From Purshia tridentata (lineage: Eukaryota > Streptophyta > Magnoliopsida > Rosales > Rosaceae): DNA of 64,000 bases. A program made the position numbers and the translations under genes. The DNA lies in assembly GCA_003254885.1 (NCBI GenBank), contig QANT01006249.1, positions 1 to 64,000 on the forward strand. The letters are read 5' to 3'. The notes under the pieces were generated by a model. It worked only from the letters and a program-made list of their open reading frames with translations. It was not told the DNA's origin and did not search any database. This document shows, piece by piece, positions 50,343 through 62,403 of the stretch. Numbering within the stretch: position 1 is the stretch's first letter; each line of letters opens with the position of its first letter.

Positions 50343-51141
50343 CTAAAATTGTGCCTGAAGATGACTAATTACGGATTTGTCCACCTGGAAAGCCTTGACC
50401 AGAACATCGTCAGAAATTGATGGATTGGCTCCAAACACAGCATTAGAAATAGTGATGACTCCAGGGTTTTGGCTGCTCAAAGAAGAGAGTGAAATAGCCT
50501 TTCCATTTCCCACATTTTGCTGGAAGTGAACTAGTCCAACAGGGAACACAAACACATCACCCTTTTTAAGGACCTTGGAGATGAGCTTGTTCTCAGGGTT
50601 GGAGGTCACAAAACCAACATAGAGGCTACCTCTTAAGACTGTAAGAATCTCGGTGGCGCGGGGATGGCTGTGGGGAGGGATAACACCCCATGGTGCATAG
50701 TCAATGCGAGCCAGTGAGATGCCAAGGGTGTTGAGTCCTGGAATTTGAACCACATTCACTGGGGTGACTCTGCCACCAACAGGGTTTGAGGTGTTGCCAG
50801 CTTTGTGAAGCCCTGCGAAGTAGAAATGCTGAGCCTGTGCTTGCTTGGAGTCCAAGCAAGGTAGGCCATTCACTCTTGTCACTGTGATGCACAATCATAA
50901 TTGACAAACCAACACAAAAGTTAAAGCATTGAAGGACTGAGTATGAAGAAGAAGAATATATACATATTTCTAAGTGAAATTTAACGCTTATTGTAGCATC
51001 AATGAACTGAACATTTTGAGACCAACCTGAGCTGGTAGTGTCAGCAATGCAGAAATCTTGCAATGGACTAGGCTCAAAGGCAATGACCACAGCACATGTC
51101 ATGGCTAGGAAAGTCATAAGTAAAATTTGGTTTGCCATCAT
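50343..51141 (-). CDS. Germin-like protein D (diverged, subfamily 1 type)
   Basis: Two exons (51027-51141, then 50343-50881) encode 217 residues. A signal peptide ([20 protein letters not shown]) precedes [10 protein letters not shown]. Cysteines (DFCIAD, LPCLDS), germin box 1 ([10 protein letters not shown]) and box 2 ([14 protein letters not shown]) are complete. It differs from A-C throughout: [36 protein letters not shown] and a C-terminus SHLQAQF. It is therefore an older paralogue, not part of the recent array, and is separated from it by the tubulin and ERT2-like genes. It lacks the 20-bp motif shared by the array. ATG occurs twice in tandem and the upstream one was used. Confidence 0.92.
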
Positions 51142-51257
51142 AATTTTTCTCCCTCTTTTATGAGGTAAGATTATGAGAAGTTAATTATGGCAAATGAAAA
51201 ATTGAAAGGATTGAGTGAGTTAGAGAGATGTGAAGCAATTGATGTACCAACTTTGGT

Positions 51258-51265
51258 TATTTATA
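51258..51265 (-). promoter_or_regulatory. TATA box of germin-like gene D
   Basis: TATAAATA on the minus strand, about 120 bases upstream of the ATG. Confidence 0.5.
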
Positions 51266-51269
51266 CCGA

Positions 51270-53147
51270 AGGTAGAAGTAGCTGAATGAGAATGAAGAAC
51301 AAATATAGAATAGAAAAAGTTGCCGTCCTTGCATTATATGCATTGGAAAAGTCTTGAACGTTCAGTTAAAGCTAAATTTCAACAATAGGCACATCCATTA
51401 AATCCAAATTTGTTCAAAGATGTATTCCTCTCTCAATTTTTAATTCAATGAATACTCGTCATGCATATGTTAAACATATCAAGCCAAAGCATCATGCTAA
51501 AACATTTGGGTCTAATTTACTTGACTTGGGTTCAAAGAACACATGTAAAGAATTTTTAAAGGCATCTCCTTCTTTTTGTTTAGACACCCTGCTCCGGCTG
51601 GGGCTGATATGGTCAGATTATTACCAGTTATTTTGCCTTATCATTGTCCACTTTCTGGCCAGCTTTTTCCCAAGACTAAGTAACAGTGTGAGAAGGATGA
51701 TTGTAAAATGTAAAGTAACAAAGGTTTTCTTCATGTTTATAAAAATTATTAGTTCAAATCATAAATTTTTAACTTGATTGATGCAACTTCTAGCTGCATG
51801 TTCTGCAATTTTAGAGGCAAAGGCATTTTTTCTCTACTGGCCTGAGGCAAAGAAGAATTGGGTACATGGTTGTTCCATGGATATGGACCATATAATGTGC
51901 TGCCTGCAGAGACATTATGGTATTTCACTGTGTTTTCTGTAGCATTTGAACTCCAAAATTTAGAGTTAAACGTGAAGATAAGACTGTAAAGTTATCAAGT
52001 TCAGTTTTTTTCAATTTTTCCAGTAGCATGAGCTCTGGTACTTGTAGTTGAATACATGGAGGGCATGGAGGAGTCGGCCACTGCAAACTTTCATGTAGTC
52101 ATGTAGATTTGTCTCTTCTGGCAACAGTGTATATGTTTTTCTTTTCTCTCCTTTTTTTTTTTTTTTGGTCAAACGCATATATAGATGTATTATGATTTAT
52201 GGTTAAGAGAGCAAGAAGAATCCTATGGTTTTATCTATCTGAAACCATATCTTTGGCAATCTATTAATATGAATGCAAATTAATATTATATAAAGAAAGG
52301 AAGCTTCATCAGAAGCCTGGGAATTACTCATACAAAATCTTAAGGGAAATTGAAGATCAAAATACTGCCTAATTGTGTCAGTACTTCACAAACATGTATG
52401 ATAATTTCTAAACTAGAAGCTTGTAACTCATGATCTACAACTGTTTTTGATGGCTAGCAATCTCTGTTATCCTTGTCCTCATGGAAGCCATTGACCCTAT
52501 ACCAGAGCTCCCCATTGAAGAGCTTCAATTCCCAATGAGCCACTAGAAATAACCAGCAAAACCCATGGGATAAGGTTACAAGTGAAGAGGGTATACAGAG
52601 TTGATATGGTAAGCTGCTAACCATTGAGTTACAACTTTCAAGGGTTTTTCCATTTGATCATTCCTGACATATTTTGATTTCCATTTAATTATGAATGAAA
52701 GCGAAGAAGATCAAGAAGAAGAGAAAGAAGATATGTGAAACCCACATGCTGAGAGAGCCTGAAATTGAGTAGAGCAAACCTGTAAGAGAAAGTACAAGTA
52801 TATAAGCTACATTATAATATTCATAGTTGATGTATAGGCTTATAGCAACAATTAAATGTGTATACTTTAAAACAGATATTTATTGATGATATTTTTGCCG
52901 CCCCAAGGTTCATGTGCATCTTCAATTATTTGCAGACAACTGTCTCAACTCGGAAGGGTTGCACATGTGAAGCCAAAGCTGAGGCCTGTAGGCTGTGCCA
53001 CAAAACAAATAATGAATGAATAATAAATGGCTGAATGCCCTTATTAGGCAGGTTTCCTTTTTTGGTAAGAAAATTAATCAGGATGAAATGTGTAATTGTT
53101 AATGACCATGTCTAGTGAATTACGTTATGTTAATGAAAAAAAAAGAG
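51270..53147. other. Intergenic region left of the FAH pair
   Basis: No confident gene. A T-run ending in GGTCAAAC near 52157-52180 resembles a reversed retroposon tail without a visible target duplication. On the minus strand near 52712 a short frame, MWVSHIFFLFFLIFFAFIHN, looks like a signal peptide but stops at once. Confidence 0.4.
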
Positions 53148-53250
53148 TTGGAAAGGTACATTTCAGCTCCTTTTTTTTTTTTTTTTTTTTTTTTTTGTAA
53201 ATGTACATTTTATANTTTTTTGACAACTCCATTGGAAAGGTACATTTCAG
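53148..53250 (-). mobile_element. Retroposon-like insertion, 65 bp, with 19-bp target duplication and long A-tail
   Basis: TTGGAAAGGTACATTTCAG occurs at 53148-53166 and 53232-53250. The 65-base insert carries 26 consecutive T (53171-53196), so its tail lies on the minus strand. The body is too short to classify. One unresolved base (53215) lies inside. Confidence 0.6.
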
Positions 53251-54077
53251 ATCTAACTCAATTGATTCAAGTAAACCAACATATTTCAGCCTATGTTTCT
53301 AACAAATCGAACTATCTTGGTTTGGCCCCAAAAAAAAAAAAACCCTCTTAGTCTTAGATATTTTAAAAAAAGGCCAAAAAAAAAAAACATTAAACATATA
53401 TATATATTTTTAAGAGAAATATTTGAAAAAATGAAAAAGAAATAAAAATTGGTGGCTGGCAATAGCAAGTGGGCACGGCCAAAAGTGAATGTGAGGCAAA
53501 GCTGTGATTTCGAAGCAAATTTGATTTGTGTTCCAGACTTCCAAATACGTTAACCGCGCTTCTTCTTGTACACCTTCCCATCACGAAATCGGCTTTCTCT
53601 GAGCTTCAAAACAAACTCCTGAGACTTTGAACCTGTGGTCAATCTGTTGGGGGTTCCCACGACCCCGGAGCTCCCAAGTTGGTCCTGCATTGCGCTGAAA
53701 AGTTTGGTACTTGTCTTTTTCTTTTTTCTTTTTTGTATATGGTTTCTGTTTGGTTACTAAGAAAATTGTGAGCTTGTATAGAAATTCTTGAAGTTTCTGT
53801 GAAAATTTGATCTGGGTTTTGTCAAATTATAATGGTTTTGGTAATTGTTAAACTGGGTTATTGTGGAAATGAAAATTATATTTATATTACTTGCATTGCA
53901 TTGCTCTTTTTTCTTTCCTGCATTGTTTTCTTAAAGGATTTTTAATAATAAAACTCGCAAATGCATGCAATTTATTTTCAAAGATCTCATAATTTATTGA
54001 TGTAGGTTTTATTTCCTGTTTACTTATGTTTTTTAATTAATTTTATTGCAACTCCAGTTACTTAAGAAGGTGCTAAG
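53251..54077 (+). other. Upstream and probable 5'-leader of FAH copy 1
   Basis: Sequence around 53520-53700 is richer in C and G and looks like a leader exon. A 5'-UTR intron up to about 54060 is likely, as in copy 2. Exact ends are not resolved. Confidence 0.35.
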
Positions 54078-56391
54078 ATGGTTGGTAAACCTTTTACGGT
54101 GGACTTGAATAAGCCTCTTGTCATCCAGGTTAGCTTGACTTCCTTATTGACATGTACTTGCATATGCAAATAGCTCCCAATTGGGCATTAGATGATCCCA
54201 TTTACAATCATACATTCACTCACTCACATAAATATAGACATATTCCGATTGATGATGATATCTAGAAATGGAAACTGCCATCCTTTTTCTTGTTTCCTTT
54301 TCTTTTCCGTGACAAAATTATCATCCTGTAATTCTTAGTCATAACCACTTCTTTTGTACTATTTGCCCCCTTAACCAATAGTTTCGAAATAAAAGCATCA
54401 TTTTGCGAATTCCACTTATTTTGAACTATTTCCCTTAAACTTGGCATGTTATAATCTAGAACACATTTAAATATTAAATTAGATAATAGGGTTGGTTTTG
54501 AAGTAATTCTGTTTTATTTTTTGTCATGTATCTCACTTGATCTCATACAGAGGTGGAACTTTTTCAGGTTGGCCATCTTGGGGAAGCTTATAATGAATGG
54601 GTTCACCAACCTATTGTTAGCAAGGAAGGCCCCAGATTTTTTGAAGATGACTTTCTTGAGGTGTGACTTTAAAATCTTGCACTCAAAAGCATTACAAACA
54701 GGCGCACCAATCACGACACATGAATATAATCCACATATATAAGTACTTACAAATTTAATATATTGCATTTTGCTATAAAGTTATAACCATTGTACCTTAA
54801 AATTAATACAAAAAATGTGGACTTGGATAACCTTTTTTGAAGTAGGAACTATATTTATCAGAATTATGTGGCCATCAGTATGAGACAGAAAATACTTTTA
54901 GTTTGGAACTTTAGAACACCTGTTAGTGATTATAGAATAGCAATTGAACACTAATGATATTCATCTTTTAAATCATAGTAAGTATGAGGATTCATCTTGT
55001 TGACTCTAAAATCAGATGACCTGAGTTTAAACAAGTTAAAAGAAAATGCATGATGTACTTTTCTTGTTGGTTCCATTATTTCGGAAATTTATAAATAAAA
55101 TCTTGGCGAACTCTTTTTGTATATGTATGTGGCTGCGCTGTAACTCATCAACTTGAAACAGCTCTTGACCCGGACAGCATGGTGGGTGATTCCACTTGTT
55201 TGGCTTCCTGTAGTATCCTGGTTTGTTTCCATGTCTTTCCGAATGGGGCTTATTCCTCCTCAGGTAGCTTTAACAGTGGTCGGCGGCATCTTCATTTGGA
55301 CATTGGTGGAGTACACTTTGCATCGCTTCCTTTTCCACATGAAAACAACAAGCTATTGGTTGGTTCTCTATCTTTCCTCTCCCCCCTCTTCTTTCCCATT
55401 CCTTGGTGTATTGCATCATCACATTTTTTATCACTATTTGTAGGGGAAACACCATACACTATCTTCTTCATGGCTGCCATCACAAGCACCCTATGGATGG
55501 CATGCGGCTTGTTTTCCCCCCTGCAGCAGCAGCTATTCTAGCTGTTCCAGTATGTTCTATTTAACTACCTCAACTGCTATTTTCTGTCTTAACATGTTGC
55601 AATTATAGGGTGTCATTGTTTCTGTAGCATGAATACTTTTTAACCAGGGAAAGGTGCAAATTTTGGGTCTGAGTAATTTGCTGCTGCAGGACACATTTAA
55701 GTGTCACCCAGTTCAATTTTGTTTGAATGGGGACAAGGTTTATATATGTTCTTCCCAATGAATAAGCTATGAATTGTTCAAGAAAAAAACTCATTCACTT
55801 TAGCGAATTGACTCACACTCGTCAAGTTTGTGAATTTGATTCTTATATTTATGAAAATTGTGCTGGTTGATTTTTGGTATATAATTGTTGAAATTTATAT
55901 AAGAAGGGGGCAGACAGAAATATCTTTGCATATAATGCATTACTTGTGGATTTCATCTGCTGCTTCTGATATATCATGGTTTTCTTCTGCTAGTTTTGGA
56001 CTGTGATAAAGCTTTTAGCGCCTCCATTAGTTGCTCATGCTTTGTTTGGAGGGGTCTTGTTGGGATATGTAATATATGATTGCACTCACTACTACCTTCA
56101 CCATGGGAAGCCTTCTAAAGGATTGACGCAAGATCTGAAAGTAAAAATTTTTGGAAATTGTTTCGTTTTCTTTTTCAATCCCGTCTTCTTCTCTCTATCT
56201 GTCATCTGTTTGACAGGATTGTCTGCATTTTTATGTCTTCACAAATATTTGTGTTTGTGTTTTGACAGAGATATCACTTGAACCATCACTTCAGAATTCA
56301 AAGTGAGGGATTTGGGATCACCTCTTCCTTATGGGACAATGTCTTTGGAACAGTGCCTTCAACAAAAGCTGCCGATAAAACCAGGACCTAG
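54078..56391 (+). CDS. FAH: Dihydroceramide fatty acyl 2-hydroxylase, copy 1
   Basis: Six exons (54078-54128, 54568-54660, 55162-55358, 55444-55549, 55994-56140, 56269-56391) encode 238 residues, the length of Arabidopsis FAH1/2 (237). This is the membrane di-iron fatty acid hydroxylase family. Histidine clusters are HRFLFH (102-107), HYLLHGCHHKHP (119-130), HYYLHHG and HLNHHF, with hydrophobic spans around WWVIPLVWLPVVSWF and VALTVVGGIFIWTLV. The enzyme 2-hydroxylates very-long-chain acyl groups of sphingolipids in the endoplasmic reticulum. Like plant relatives it lacks the fused cytochrome b5 domain of yeast Scs7 and must use a separate b5. All introns are GT-AG. Tandem partner 58996-61019. 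Confidence 0.95.
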
Positions 56392-56399
56392 AATTTGCT

Positions 56400-57217
56400 G
56401 GCTGGCTTACATGGATTTTCTTGCTGCTATTGTTGTAACTTTTAAGCCTTGGGTTTGCTGTAACAATGTATATGATCTTTCAGAATGTCAGAAAGTAAAG
56501 AGCTTAGATGGTCATTTGTGCTACCCTATTTATGCTCTCTCCTCATCTTAATGGGTTGCTCCTCCTCATGATCAATGGTTAACTGGTTATCAAAAACAGT
56601 AATAATAGATGACTAGAGGCATCAAAAAGGATTTGAGTGCAATTTTCTCTCCACCTTTAATCATATGACCATTGGTCCATTACCGCCCTTCAAATCTTGG
56701 TTGCATATTATGTTATGGTTGACCATAATCAACATATGCAATTGTATTTAAAGGTGGTAACAAGAAGAAGATTGAATTCTAAAATTTATCTATATTTTGT
56801 AGTCACCAAATAACAGTGGCATGACAAAGTTTTTATTTTTAATATTTAAGTGACAAAGTTTTTTTTTTTTTGTTGGTCGGTGAAATAACTTCATTGAAAC
56901 AAAAAAAAAACAACACAATATAAATAGAGATGAAAAAGTCCAGGAAAAAAAAAACATCTACATTACGTTGGGAGTTGAAAGGTAAGTTCACAAGTTGACC
57001 GGAGGTTGAAGCACCAATGGAAATGATTTGATTTCTTAAACCAAAATATAAAATATACCCAAAAGGTCCAACCTATCCGTTTCAAGAAATTAGCAAGTCG
57101 GACCCACAAATCTTTTGACCCTACTGCCTTTTTACGGTCAAATTCAAGCTCATTCCGAAGATTGCTGATATAATGTCATAAATTTATTCAAATATCTAAT
57201 TATTAATATTTAAAATA
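56400..57217. other. Intergenic spacer between FAH genes
   Basis: A T-run followed by GTTGGTCGGTGAAATAACTT (about 56861-56890) looks like the reversed 3' end of a LINE or SINE. A separate 13-bp repeat, TGACAAAGTTTTT, sits at 56822 and 56851. No gene is seen. Confidence 0.4.
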
Positions 57218-57600
57218 GATTAAAGTTCATTTTGATCTCTATAGTTTGAGTTAAATTTTATTTTGGTCTTTATAATTTCAATTGTTATGATTTTAATCAT
57301 ATAGTTTATAAACTGTAATAATCCAAAGACATATTAGCTTTTCGTTCATTAAATCATTAAATTTCTTGTGTTTTTAGTAACGTATTTTACAAACTATTTT
57401 AATTTTGATTATATATTTTACATATTATTAGTAATTCAATGACAAATTTAACTAATTAATTGGTAAAAATGTTAGCGTATTTTTGAACTATAACAATTTG
57501 TAAACTGTAAAACTAAAATCATAACAATTAAAACTATAGACATCTAAATGAAACCTAACTTAAATCACATAACCAAAAAGTGAAATAAGCCTTTAAAATA
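57209..57600. mobile_element. Mutator-type fold-back MITE with 9-bp target duplication
   Basis: TTTAAAATA flanks the element at 57209-57217 and 57592-57600. Its ends (GATTAAAGTTCATTTTGATC and the reverse complement of the right end, GGCTTATTTCACTTTTTGG) form long imperfect inverted arms of about 110 bases; AATTGTTATGATTTTA is shared exactly by both arms. It is 374 bases, non-coding. A 9-base duplication points to MULE transposase. Confidence 0.7.
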
Positions 57601-57849
57601 TAAATAATATTTATAATTTGATAAATTTGTAATATTAGAAAAAAAGAAGAAGATAAATGTAGAATAATTTTTCACGCGTTTAAAGGTAATAGACCCAGTG
57701 ACCACTCTGGCCAACTAAACCAAGGCTGTAATGCAGTAAAAGTGCCAGACTGGCTACCGTTAGAAGCTAGGAATCCAACGTGAGGATCGCTGGCTGATTC
57801 TTTGATACCCATACAAAATCGACGGCCCAGATATTTTCACCTTAAAACT

Positions 57850-58995
57850 GTATGCTTTCTCTGATTATTCGAGAGAGAGAGAGTTTGATTTTTCCTCAGC
57901 CACTGCACCTCTTGCACTCAACGTTGATACCTCTTTCCACCGGTGGTGCTGGTGGTTCTTACAGAGACAGGCAGAGACTGAGAGAGAGGAAAAAGGGTCT
58001 TCTATTGGATTGGATCCGACCGGCGTCTTATAGGGTATATATTTGCTCTACTCGTCTGATTTTAATTTTTTTTTTGTGCAATTTGTAGATCTGGGTCTGT
58101 TGGATTTTTGATTTTTCGCTTCGGAAAATTGTGAGTTTCGGGGTTTGATTTGTGGGTTTTGGAGGGGGTCGGTTCCGTGCACTGTGGGTTTTTCTTATTG
58201 AACAGTATCCTTTCTGATTCGAGGATGTTGATGCTGTTTGGTTGATGAGAAAACTCGATAAAAAGGGAAGAAAGCATGAGTTTTGATATTTTGTATGGTG
58301 TCGTCTGGGTTACTGTTTGGCTGCTGGGAAATAGAGGGAAAAGGAATGACTGAGTGGGTTTTCAGTTTTGTGGTTGTTTTGGTTTACTGTAAAAAGAAAA
58401 AGATAGAATGGATCCCATTGAGTCGTATTAAACGAGTTTGAGTGTAAAATTTTCTTTCCGCATGATGACTAACGTGTCAGTTTAAAGGCAGAAGCAGGCT
58501 TAGTACGCTTTGTTCTCAATATTCTTCTTTCTTTATAATCATTGCCTGTAAAAATGGATTTGCAGAAAATGTGATTTTAGTTTGTGGTTCACCGTAATAA
58601 GAAATAATTGTGGGCATTAGGCAGGTGTTAGTTTTCAGGTGGGAATAAGAAAATTTTACTTTAAATTGCCCTTATCAGTCTCCATCAGACTAAGCCATCA
58701 TTGTAGCTTGAAACTAAAGTTTGATATTAAATAAACTCTAGATCTAGTATCTTGTAAACAAGATAATTTTGAAGGTTGTAGTCAATATAATGTCTGAAGA
58801 TTTTTTCATAAAGAGATTTCTGTTGCACATAATAATCGATATCCACTTACAGTAGTGTTGCTGAAATTGGGCCAGAGATCAATTGCTGATGTTATTGGTA
58901 GATTCTAAATTATCACATGTTACAAAGATTTTATTTGTTCTTACCCAATCTGTCTTTTATGTGCTTGCTTGTTCAGCAGTGTTATAGGTGACAAG
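57850..58995 (+). other. Probable 5'-leader and leader intron of FAH copy 2
   Basis: A GA-repeat (57870-57880) and purine/pyrimidine-rich text mark a leader exon to about 58030. The ATG at 58996 follows after about 900 bases of intron-like T-rich sequence. The splice sites are not certain. Confidence 0.35.
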
Positions 58996-61019
58996 ATGGT
59001 TGCACAGGACTTTCAAGTTGATTTGAATAAGGCCCTTGTATTCCAGGTAAGGTTTTATTGTCAAATGTTTTTACTTTTTTGTATTTGAGCCAATTATGTG
59101 CTTTTAACACTGCATTGTGATGGACTGAAATGACTATCTGTTACATATATGTCCATTTAGATCTTGGAGTCATAAAAATTGGAAATACCATCTTCATAGG
59201 TTTTCAATGATGATTCTCAATTTTTTTTCCTCAATATAAATTTATAATTGCAGATAAAATACTGAAAAATCTGCTAAGCAATAGCGGAATGGGTGTTAGA
59301 CACAACAATATGAAAAAGGCTTCACCTAGTCTGAAGATTTTCAGTCGTTTTGCACTCCGAAAGTGTTTGTTTGGCAATTCCTGGGGACATTTACTGCATG
59401 TATTTGGCAGTTCCGAACATGCATACACTCTTTCTTTATAATTGCCTTTTATTTTTCCATAAATCTTGAGTGGTGTGCTCTCTTTCCGTTTGTCTCACTT
59501 TATTGTATTGTATTTGATTGTTTCAATTAGTTTTCTTGTAAGTTTAACTTTTGACAATCTTTCCCAGGTTGGTCATCTTGGAGAAGCATATCAGGAGTGG
59601 GTTCACCAACCCATTGTTAGCAAGGAAGGCCCTCGATTTTTTGAAAGTGATTTTTGGGAGGTATTGCCTGCCTCTTTGTTCATCTTTGGTACATAGTAAT
59701 CCAATTGGCGTAAGGTCATATGGTTGAACATGCATATATATAGATTTTCTCTCACTATGTTTATGGATGTGCTTTGTTACTATCTTAAGCTATAATTTTT
59801 AATGAGTATTTGTAGAGCTCCACTTCTGACTCATTTTTACTGCTTGAAACAGTTCTTGACCCGCACGGTCTGGTGGGCAGTTCCTACCATATGGCTGCCA
59901 GTTGTGTTCTATAGTATCTCCATGTCTGTACGGATGGGCCATACATTTCCTCAAATAGCTCTGATGGTTGTCTCTGGCATTTTTGTGTGGACATTGCTTG
60001 AATACACATTGCACCGCTTTCTTTTCCACATCGAAACAAAGAGCTACTGGTTAGTTTCTTATCTCTCGCTGTTTTTCTTTCATATATACATATTGGTGTA
60101 TATATATGCTTAATTTTAAAAAATTTTGAGAATAATGTGCTGATTTTGTTCTTTTGCTTTAGGGGGAACACTGCACATTATCTTCTTCATGGTTGCCACC
60201 ATAAGCACCCAATGGATGGCTTGCGACTTGTTTTCCCTCCAGCTGCAACAGCTATTTTATGCTTTCCGGTATGTCTTTTCGTCCATATCCCTGTCACTAT
60301 GCTTTGTTTAAGAAGACAGTGGCGGACATGGTTAATGAACTTCCCAAGTCTTTGAGTGGTTGAATTCATTATTTTCTATTGGAAAGAAAAATTACATGCC
60401 CTACAGGGTATATACCCTGATACCTTGCCTTGAGTTTGATTCGATAGGATAGCTGAATAGCTATTTTCAATATTAAGATTGCATAGTAGGTATCAAATTT
60501 TTCACTTGTGCTTGCATGAATTTCCTTTCCAATTGTTTAATTAAAAGAAGAAAAGAAAGCATTACCAATAGTGACTCTACTTTCAATTTTTGCCAGTTCT
60601 GGAACTTGGTTAAGCTGATTTCCTCTCCTTCTGTTACTCCTGCTTTGTTTGGAGGTGGTTTATTGGGTTATGTGATGTATGATGTTACCCATTACTACCT
60701 TCATCATGGTCAGCCATCAAGTGATGTGCCTCGAAATCTGAAGGTAAAGATCAATACATGTTTCATGGTTGCAGTAATTTGTATTCGACCACAAAACTCT
60801 GTTTACTTTATTAGTCTTGATCAGAAATTATAAATCTTTTGAGGGAACTGGTCAATGCTGACATGAAAGAGGTGGTGTTTTGTTTGCTTGTTCTTGCAGA
60901 GATACCACTTGAATCATCACTTCAGGATCCAGGATAAAGGCTTTGGAATAACTTCAAGTCTGTGGGACAGGGTGTTTGGAACACTTCCTCAATCAAAAGC
61001 AGCCGGGAAAAGTAGATAA
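58996..61019 (+). CDS. FAH: Dihydroceramide fatty acyl 2-hydroxylase, copy 2
   Basis: Six exons (58996-59046, 59568-59660, 59853-60049, 60163-60268, 60597-60743, 60900-61019) encode 237 residues. The first five exons match copy 1 in length exactly (51, 93, 197, 106, 147); only the last differs by one codon. Histidine boxes HRFLFH, HYLLHGCHHKHP, HYYLHHG and HLNHHF are all present. The start MVAQDFQVDLNKALVFQ and the end AAGKSR differ from copy 1 (MVGKPFTVDLNKPLVIQ, DKTRT). Both copies look functional, so it is an ordinary tandem duplicate. Expected site and reaction as for copy 1: sphingolipid acyl 2-hydroxylation at the endoplasmic reticulum. Confidence 0.95.
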
Positions 61020-62070
61020 ATTTTGCTAGGGTAGCATCTTGTAATCGGTTAGGATAGCAAGAATCAGGGAATTCAACATATTTTGATTGCTTAATATTCT
61101 TTAATTGTTGCTGTCTCCTAATTTATTATGTCTTCAGGGTGGCATGTTATGGAGGTGTCAATTTTTGTGCTGCTGTCATGTGTAAATTAACAATGATCCA
61201 TTGGTCATTTATGGAGGAGACTTGTCCTAGTTGTTTATATATTGCATTTAAGTTTCTCTTCTTGCATAGCATGTTTTCTGATTATTTGATTTTTATAATG
61301 TTATCAGTGTTAAGTAACAAGTTAAACGATGTTCATTGAGAATGTTATGTCATTTTACTATACATAGTCGTTCATTTAACTGCAGCGATATGCATGCGAT
61401 TATGGGTTTGAAAGCTGCCCTCCACTCTAATTTTGATCCTCTAAACTTTCATCTAGGTCCTTTAACCATTCTACATCGCATAAAATTAGTCTATTTGTTC
61501 TATTTTCTTTCATGCATATCAGGTCGTGCCATGTGATTTGTCAACTTTATGTATATTATAACTCTAAAATTTCGGACGAAATTTTCACAAACCTCACTTT
61601 ATAGTCTAAGAGAGTATGATGTCAATTCGTACTCTATATCCTTAAAAAAAAAATAATAATAATAACAAATTTCTTATTGTTTGAAACGGCAGTAGTTAAA
61701 ATATTTTATTTAGTTAAAACAAACCCATAAAAATTCGGTCCAATAAAAATGTAATAAGTATTTAACTATAATTTTCTGTGAGAAAAATATTATCAATTAT
61801 ATGCAAAACCGGCCATAAATAGATTTTAATGTCGACCCATTTTGGGCTGGGCTAATGATTGCTGTTCTGCATTCGATTCGGTACCCCATGGTCTGATCCA
61901 TAAGAAATGTGAACTTTTGGGTTTCCTTTTTTAAGATTCAACACAAACTAGTAGAGAGAATATTGAAAAGACGAGTGATCTGGGGTTTAAGGATCCGATG
62001 GATTCGGGCTACCGACCCAAATAATTAGGGTTCCTTGCTCTGCCAGTACTCGTAGTAATATAGGCGTTAA
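61020..62070. other. Intergenic spacer and leader region
   Basis: This holds the 3'-UTR of FAH copy 2 and then AT-rich sequence. The text from about 61960 on looks like the leader of the coiled-coil gene. No other gene seen. Confidence 0.45.
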
Positions 62071-62115
62071 CTTCTCTTCTTCTTCTTCTTCTTCTTCTTC
62101 TTCTTCTTCTTCGCT
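62070..62115 (+). repeat. (CTT)n microsatellite in the leader of the coiled-coil gene
   Basis: More than ten CTT units in a row, interrupted only at the edges. The repeat lies about 290 bases before the ATG at 62404. Confidence 0.8.
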
Positions 62116-62403
62116 TCTTGCTCTCTTTGCGTTGAGAGATTAATGAAAAGCTTGGGGTTGTAGGGTTCTGCTGCTCTTTAATGGACCACTTCAACACCTT
62201 CGTCCCACTGCAATAAAACTAGTACGAGTTCCTCTCTCCCACTTCAACACCTTCGGCCCACTGCATAGCCCTGGTCTTCTGTTTGATTGTTGATAAACTG
62301 AGGAAAAACTACCATTTAAAGAAGTGTTCGAAACTTCCTATTTTCTCTCTTATTTTTTGTTTTCATTTCTTTGCTTGACATACAATTTTTTTTTTTTGTA
62401 GCA

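Noticed and set aside
56822-56863. 13-bp repeat TGACAAAGTTTTT around 16 bases
   Set aside because: The repeat is low-complexity at one end and the insert has no A-run; simple slippage is as likely.
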